This document shows positions 50,542 through 54,799 of a stretch of DNA of 54,799 bases, in pieces (position 1 is the stretch's first letter; every line of letters starts with the position of its first letter). Below the pieces are notes generated by a model. That model was given only the letters and a program-made list of their open reading frames with translations, searched no databases and had not been told where the DNA came from. Origin of the DNA: an uncultured Oscillospiraceae bacterium (GTDB lineage: Bacteria; Bacillota; Clostridia; Oscillospirales; Oscillospiraceae); assembly GCA_947626785.1 (NCBI GenBank), contig CANQTO010000015.1, positions 1 to 54,799 of the forward strand, written 5' to 3'. Made by a program: the position numbers and the translations under genes.

Positions 50542-52250
50542 TGGAGCCGGTTTCCGATCTGCAAAACAAGCGGGCCTGCAACCTGATCTGGACCGCCGCC
50601 GGCGATCACAGCTTCACGCCGGACTTCAAAGCCTATGACGGGCAGGGACAGGCGGAGCTGTACTTCAACTGCATCATCGGCGCTGCCCGCAAACACTACG
50701 ACTATCCCCAGCTGCAAAGCCTCTTTTCCGCCTTTGACCGCTATGAGGACGGCGAGGTCTATGAGGGGCTGCTGTGGCTTGGGTTGGAAAACTGCGTCTT
50801 TCAGCGGGAGCTGCCCTCCCGCCCGGCCCTGGGGCCTCTGCGCTTAAAGTACGCCCGGGCCATGACGGAGGAACTGTCCCGCCAGAATCCGGACGACTAC
50901 CGGCTCTATGAGTGCCTGGCTCTGGCCCATTTCCAGCGGGTCCTGGGTCAGGAGCCCAAAATGAGCAAGTACGATCTGAAGCTTCTGGATGAGCTGGAGT
51001 TCTCTCCGGAGCTGAGCACGGAGGAGCTGGTGGGGAAGGCCAAGGAGCTCTTCACACAGTGGTTCCAGATCCGTACCGCAGAGCGAAAGAAAGAGAAAAA
51101 AGGCCCGTTGTTCTCTCTGAAACGCCGCCGGGAGGGAAGGGCCAAGGTCCGCTACCGGAAATTTGGCATCAGCTTTCTCTTCAGCGCCTCAAACGGCTAC
51201 GGAGGCAGCGACACCGGGCGGGACGGGGAGGAGATCCGCAGCAAGCTGAGCGTGGAGGAGCTGCGGGTCTTCATGACGGAGAAGTACGGGAAGCCCCTCT
51301 TCTCTGACTGGCAGAGCCGGGAGGTCGAGAAGCTCCTATGCACCGGCAACCACCGGGACTGCCACCTGCACTTTACCCGGGGCGAGCCCGTCAGCGGGAC
51401 CATCCACAACGGCTTCGAGGCCCTGCAAAAGAGCCGGGAGGCGGCCCAGATCGCCCGCAACCGGCAGACCTACCGGGACAATCTCTCTCAGAACAGGACC
51501 TGTATCGCAAAGCTTGCGGGGAAGATCCAGAACTCCGTGCTGCTGCATCTCCACCCGGCTCCCGTGAAGGCCAACTCCGGGCAGATCAACGGCGGGACCG
51601 TCTGGCGTGCCCTGAAGCTGAACGACGACCGGGTGTTCGTCAAAAACGAGAACAGCGACATGGGGGATCTGAGCGTCGACATTCTTCTGGACGCCTCCAC
51701 CTCTCAAAAGAGCCGGCAGGAGACCGTCTCCGGCCAGGGCTATATCATCGCCGAGGCTCTGACCCGCTGCGGCATTCCCTGCCGGGTCATGTCCTTCTGC
51801 TCCATGACCGGCTATACGATCCTGCGGGTATTCCGGGACTATGACCGGCCCGGGGACAACGAGAAGATCTTCGAATACGTCTCCAACGGCTGCAACCGGG
51901 ATGGCCTGGCCATCCGGGCCGCCCACCACCTGATGAACGGCAGCGGCTACGAGCACAAGTTCCTCATCATCCTCTCCGATGTCAAGCCCAACGATATCAA
52001 GAAAATACCCGGCGGGCCGGAGGGGGAGCCGGTGACCTACGAGAAGCAGGCGGGCCTCCGGGACACCGCTTTTGAGGTGCGCCTGGCCCGGGCCGACGGG
52101 ATCGCCGTGATCTGCGTCTTCACCGGAGACGATGAGGACCTGCCGGGGGCAAAGCAGGTCTACGGCCGGGATTTTGCCCGCATCCAGTCCCTGAGCCTGC
52201 TGGCTGATACGGTAGGGACGCTGATACAAAACCAGATCCGCAATCTGTGA
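50538..52250 (+). CDS. VWA-domain protein (MoxR partner)
   Basis: A 570-residue protein with a long N-terminal region containing helical stretches and a basic linker (ERKKEKKGPLFSLKRRREGRAKVRYRK), and a C-terminal VWA domain. The MIDAS motif DASTS (about 380) is followed by the SNGCNRDGLAIRAA segment and FLIILSDVKPND. The architecture resembles the CobT/NorD-type partners of MoxR ATPases. It is likely cytoplasmic, as no signal or membrane segment is seen. The start overlaps the MoxR stop (ATGA). I cannot name the client protein. Confidence 0.85.
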   Translation: MMEPVSDLQNKRACNLIWTAAGDHSFTPDFKAYDGQGQAELYFNCIIGAARKHYDYPQLQSLFSAFDRYEDGEVYEGLLWLGLENCVFQRELPSRPALGPLRLKYARAMTEELSRQNPDDYRLYECLALAHFQRVLGQEPKMSKYDLKLLDELEFSPELSTEELVGKAKELFTQWFQIRTAERKKEKKGPLFSLKRRREGRAKVRYRKFGISFLFSASNGYGGSDTGRDGEEIRSKLSVEELRVFMTEKYGKPLFSDWQSREVEKLLCTGNHRDCHLHFTRGEPVSGTIHNGFEALQKSREAAQIARNRQTYRDNLSQNRTCIAKLAGKIQNSVLLHLHPAPVKANSGQINGGTVWRALKLNDDRVFVKNENSDMGDLSVDILLDASTSQKSRQETVSGQGYIIAEALTRCGIPCRVMSFCSMTGYTILRVFRDYDRPGDNEKIFEYVSNGCNRDGLAIRAAHHLMNGSGYEHKFLIILSDVKPNDIKKIPGGPEGEPVTYEKQAGLRDTAFEVRLARADGIAVICVFTGDDEDLPGAKQVYGRDFARIQSLSLLADTVGTLIQNQIRNL

Positions 52251-52316
52251 CCGGTTTCTTAAGATCCTTAAATTTCCTCAAGAAGGCAGACAGAAACGAT
52301 GATATATGCTATAATA

Positions 52317-52346
52317 AAAGAGCGCCCCGCCATTGGGACGCTCTTT
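52317..52346. terminator. Terminator between the VWA gene and the convergent PFK gene
   Basis: AAAGAGCG (52317-52324) pairs with CGCTCTTT (52339-52346), with further CCC/GGG pairs inside; on the minus strand TTTTATTAT follows. Confidence 0.75.
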
Positions 52347-52360
52347 CGAATAGGGCACTC

Positions 52361-53602
52361 TTATTTGGCCAGGACCTTCTTGAGTCTGGCATAGCGGGGG
52401 AGGGAATTCTCCAGCGGCAGCTCCGGCTCGCCCTGGATCAGGGGCAGCACATAGTCGATGAGCTCGTGCTTGAGGCCGTTGTGCTCGGCGTTGATCCACT
52501 CCATGGGGACCTTCTTCTCGTAGTTGGCGACTGCGGAGAGAGGCAGAAGCTCCATCTTGCAGACGTACTTTCCGTCCACGGTCTCCCGCTTGAAGGCCAC
52601 CATCTGGCCGCTGACCCCGGAGACGGCCTGCCGCACGGCCTCCTGGCCGGCCCCGAAGGCCTCGTTGATATCGGTAGCGGAGGCCAGGTGAGCGCCGCAG
52701 CGCTGGAGCAAGCTCAGCTCGATGCCGCGGACCTTGGCGCCGGTGTGATTTTTCACCACCTCTGCCAGGTGGGAAGCTGTGCCGCCCAGTTGGGCGTGGC
52801 CGAAGCCGTCGGTCGCGGAGGTCTTGGCCTCGGAGACGAAGCTGCCGTCGGCATAGTGGATGCCCTCAGACACGGCCACCAGCACCTTGCCGTTGGCTTT
52901 GTACAATTTATCCACATCCTCCAGGAACTTGTCCATCTCAAAATCGCACTCGGGCAGGTAGATCAGATCCGGGCCAGAGCCGAATTCCGTGGCCAGGGCG
53001 GCGCTAGCAGTCAGCCAGCCAGCGTGGCGGCCCATGATCTCCACGATGGTGATCATGCCGCTCTCGTAGACGCGGGCGTCCTTGTTGATCTCCATGCAGG
53101 AGGTGGCGATATATTTGGCGGCGCTGGCAAAGCCGGGGCAGTGGTCAGTGCCGTAGAGGTCGTTGTCGATGGTCTTGGGCACGCCCATGACCCGGCACTC
53201 ATAGCCCACGGACTCCATGTAGCGGCTGATCTTGTTGCAGGTGTCCATGGAATCGTTGCCGCCGTTATAGAAGAAGTAACGCACATTATACTTCTTGAAG
53301 ATCTCCAGAATACGTTTGTAGTCGGTGTCGTCCTCTTCCGGGTCCGCGATCTTATAGCGGCAGGAGCCCAGCTCGGAGGAGGGGGTGTGCAGCAGGAGCT
53401 TCAGCTCCGCGGGGTCTTCCTCGTCCATCACATAGAGCTTGTCCTCCAGCACGCCCATAATGCCATGGGCCGCGCCATAGACCTTGGTGATCTCCTCCGC
53501 CTCCAGCGCCGCCTTGATGACGCCGTAAGCGCTGGCGTTGATGACCGCGGTCGGGCCGCCGGACTGTCCAAAGATGCAGGAGCCGATGAGTTTTTCGTTC
53601 AT
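52361..53602 (-). CDS. pfp: PPi-dependent 6-phosphofructokinase
   Basis: A 413-residue phosphofructokinase. FGQSGGPTAVINASAYGV opens the phosphodonor site. The motif GGNDS (114-118) has Asp at the position that is Gly in ATP enzymes, and PKTIDND (142-148) has Lys where ATP enzymes have Gly; these two residues are the recognised markers for pyrophosphate use. MGRHAGWLTAS and GFGHAQLGGTASHLA follow. It catalyses reversible fructose-6-phosphate phosphorylation. The start at 53602 has GGAGGC 9 bases upstream; longer in-frame starts run into the promoter region. A possible promoter (TTGGAC, 17, TACTTT at 53624-53652) leaves a very short leader. Divergent from aldolase. Confidence 0.92.
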   Translation of the reverse strand: MNEKLIGSCIFGQSGGPTAVINASAYGVIKAALEAEEITKVYGAAHGIMGVLEDKLYVMDEEDPAELKLLLHTPSSELGSCRYKIADPEEDDTDYKRILEIFKKYNVRYFFYNGGNDSMDTCNKISRYMESVGYECRVMGVPKTIDNDLYGTDHCPGFASAAKYIATSCMEINKDARVYESGMITIVEIMGRHAGWLTASAALATEFGSGPDLIYLPECDFEMDKFLEDVDKLYKANGKVLVAVSEGIHYADGSFVSEAKTSATDGFGHAQLGGTASHLAEVVKNHTGAKVRGIELSLLQRCGAHLASATDINEAFGAGQEAVRQAVSGVSGQMVAFKRETVDGKYVCKMELLPLSAVANYEKKVPMEWINAEHNGLKHELIDYVLPLIQGEPELPLENSLPRYARLKKVLAK

Positions 53603-53660
53603 GGGAAAAATGCCTCCAAAAATAAAGTAAAAATTTTGCTTGTTTTGTCCAATGTTGGTA

Positions 53661-53689
53661 TTGATTATGGTATATTTTGAGGATATAAT
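53661..53689 (+). promoter_or_regulatory. Promoter of the aldolase gene
   Basis: TTGATT (53661-53666), 17 bases, TATAAT (53684-53689). Confidence 0.75.
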
Positions 53690-53757
53690 ATAAATGCAAA
53701 TTTGTAAATGTGCTAATTGTACAAATTTCAAGAAAACTTGAAGGAGAGAATGATAAA

Positions 53758-54693
53758 ATGCCACTGGTTACCACGAAAGAAATGTTCGAAAAGGCCTATA
53801 ACGGGGGCTATGCCATCGGCGCGTTCAACGTGAACAACATGGAGATCGTGCAGGGGATCACCGAGGCTGCCAAGGAGCTGAACGCTCCTCTGATCCTCCA
53901 GGTGTCCAAGGGTGCCCGCGCCTATGCCAACCATACTTACCTGATCAAGCTGGTGGAGGCCGCCGTTATCGAGACCGGTCTGCCCATCGCGCTGCATCTG
54001 GATCACGGCAACAGCTTCGAGCTGTGCAAGTCCTGCATCGACGGCGGCTTTACCTCCGTCATGATTGACGCGTCCTCCAAGCCCTTTGAGGAGAACATCG
54101 CCCTGACCCGCCAGGTGGTGGAGTATGCCCACGATCACGGCGTCGTCGTCGAGGCCGAGCTGGGCACCCTGGCCGGCATTGAGGACGAGGTGAACGTCTC
54201 CGCTGAGGACAGCTCTTACACCCGCCCCGAGGACGTGCAGGAGTTTGTGCAGCGCACCGGCTGCGACTCTCTGGCCATCGCTATCGGCACCTCTCACGGC
54301 GCCTATAAGTTCAAGCCCGGCACCGACCCCAAACTCCGTCTGGACATTCTGGAAGAGGTGGAGAAGCGCCTGCCCGGTTTCCCCATCGTGCTGCACGGTT
54401 CCTCCTCTGTTCCCCAGGAGTTTGTGAAGATCATCAACGAGAACGGCGGCAATATGCCCGGCGCCATCGGCGTCCCCGAGGACCAGCTGCGCCAGGCCGC
54501 CAGGATGGCTGTCTGCAAGATCAATATCGACTCCGATCTGCGTCTTGCCATGACTGCCAGCATCCGCCAGTACTTCAGCGAGCACCCTGACCACTTCGAC
54601 CCGCGCCAGTATCTGAGCCCCGCCCGGGACGCGATCCGCGCCATGGTCAAGCACAAGATCGTGGACGTCCTCGGCTGCGACGGTAAGGCCTGA
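53758..54693 (+). CDS. fba: Class II fructose-1,6-bisphosphate aldolase
   Basis: A 311-residue metal-dependent aldolase: YAIGAFNVNNMEIVQGI, the zinc site ALHLDHGNSFE (His80, Asp82, His83), EAELGTLAGIEDEV, GTSHGAYKF, LHGSSSVPQEFV and the phosphate-binding CKINIDSDLRLAMT. It splits fructose-1,6-bisphosphate to triose phosphates and acts directly after the PFK encoded on the other strand. AAGGAG lies 11 bases before ATG 53758, and an in-frame ATG at 53710 lies too close to the promoter start site to be useful. No terminator is visible in the remaining window. Confidence 0.96.
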   Translation: MPLVTTKEMFEKAYNGGYAIGAFNVNNMEIVQGITEAAKELNAPLILQVSKGARAYANHTYLIKLVEAAVIETGLPIALHLDHGNSFELCKSCIDGGFTSVMIDASSKPFEENIALTRQVVEYAHDHGVVVEAELGTLAGIEDEVNVSAEDSSYTRPEDVQEFVQRTGCDSLAIAIGTSHGAYKFKPGTDPKLRLDILEEVEKRLPGFPIVLHGSSSVPQEFVKIINENGGNMPGAIGVPEDQLRQAARMAVCKINIDSDLRLAMTASIRQYFSEHPDHFDPRQYLSPARDAIRAMVKHKIVDVLGCDGKA

Positions 54694-54799
54694 GCTTCCC
54701 ACCATAGAATAGAGACAAAAAGCAGTCTGCAAATAAAAAGTCAAGAGGAAAATGAAAGAAGGCAGCGAAAAATAACGACGGAAAAATAGGTATGAGAAA
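54694..54799. other. AT-rich 3' flank, no gene seen
   Basis: The last 106 bases after the aldolase stop are purine- and A-rich. I see no hairpin with U-run, promoter pair, RNA gene or coding start with a ribosome binding site. Confidence 0.6.

Noticed and set aside
52287-52315. Extended -10 (TGCTATAAT) facing the terminator at 52317
   Set aside because: There is no -35 and no gene or RNA before the terminator; probably a chance match in AT-rich 3' flank.

Overview
The window looks like a chromosomal segment of a GC-rich, low-oxygen, spore-lineage Firmicute, most likely a gut Clostridia member of the Oscillospiraceae/Ruminococcaceae type. Seen directly: strong AGGAGG-type ribosome binding sites, many consensus sigma-A promoters, two T-box leaders, an FMN riboswitch, a type III glutamine synthetase, a PPi-type phosphofructokinase, an Fe-S/FMN/FAD ene-reductase and a SpoVB-like flippase. 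The taxon is inferred from gene content; no rRNA is present.

Layout. 1-5.1 kb: the tail of a J-domain/TPR-type protein, a cluster of strong palindromes, a P-loop ATPase of unknown role, then a HAD phosphatase, an MFS-like protein, a small membrane protein and an exported SH3-like protein, and a YpsA-like SLOG protein on the minus strand. 5.1-8.1 kb: FMN riboswitch with ribU, a convergent SpoVB-like flippase, and a cytidylate-kinase-like protein. 8.1-14 kb: a second palindrome cluster, then two tandem YfhO-family membrane proteins with a perfectly identical internal block. 14.1-22.8 kb: smc, ftsY, yhbY, a nadD-yqeK fusion, rsfS and leuS, then rpsU behind a perfect consensus promoter. 22.9-25.2 kb: a 2-enoate-reductase-type flavoenzyme on the minus strand. 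25.5-30.3 kb: prfC and a cyclodeaminase-like gene; sirtuin, a divergent WecG/TagA-type transferase and tmk; and a tiny Gly/Cys-rich gene on the minus strand. 30.5-40.6 kb: mltG, a U32 peptidase-like gene, T-box alaS, HIT, comEC, holA, an RNase M5-like gene and a small membrane gene. 40.7-43.8 kb: tRNA-Arg(CCT) and an ABC exporter fusion. 43.9-48.8 kb: a nitrogen block of T-box asnB, an ANTAR regulator, and GSIII behind a promoter-proximal terminator. 48.8-52.3 kb: a putative papain-like protein divergent from a MoxR-AAA/VWA pair. 52.3-54.7 kb: PPi-phosphofructokinase divergent from class II aldolase.

Most of the window is housekeeping: translation, chromosome segregation, membrane targeting, NAD synthesis, DNA uptake and replication. 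I saw no prophage, insertion sequence, CRISPR array or integrase. The most interesting signals are the ANTAR/GSIII leader, where a hexaloop stem competes with a terminator; the MoxR-VWA pair with a degenerate Walker A; the YfhO duplication with an apparent gene-conversion tract; the short-armed SMC; the divergent TagA-like protein that lacks the usual active-site residues; the overlapping -35 boxes of the divergent ypsA-like/ribU promoters; and the two hairpin-dense intergenic regions.
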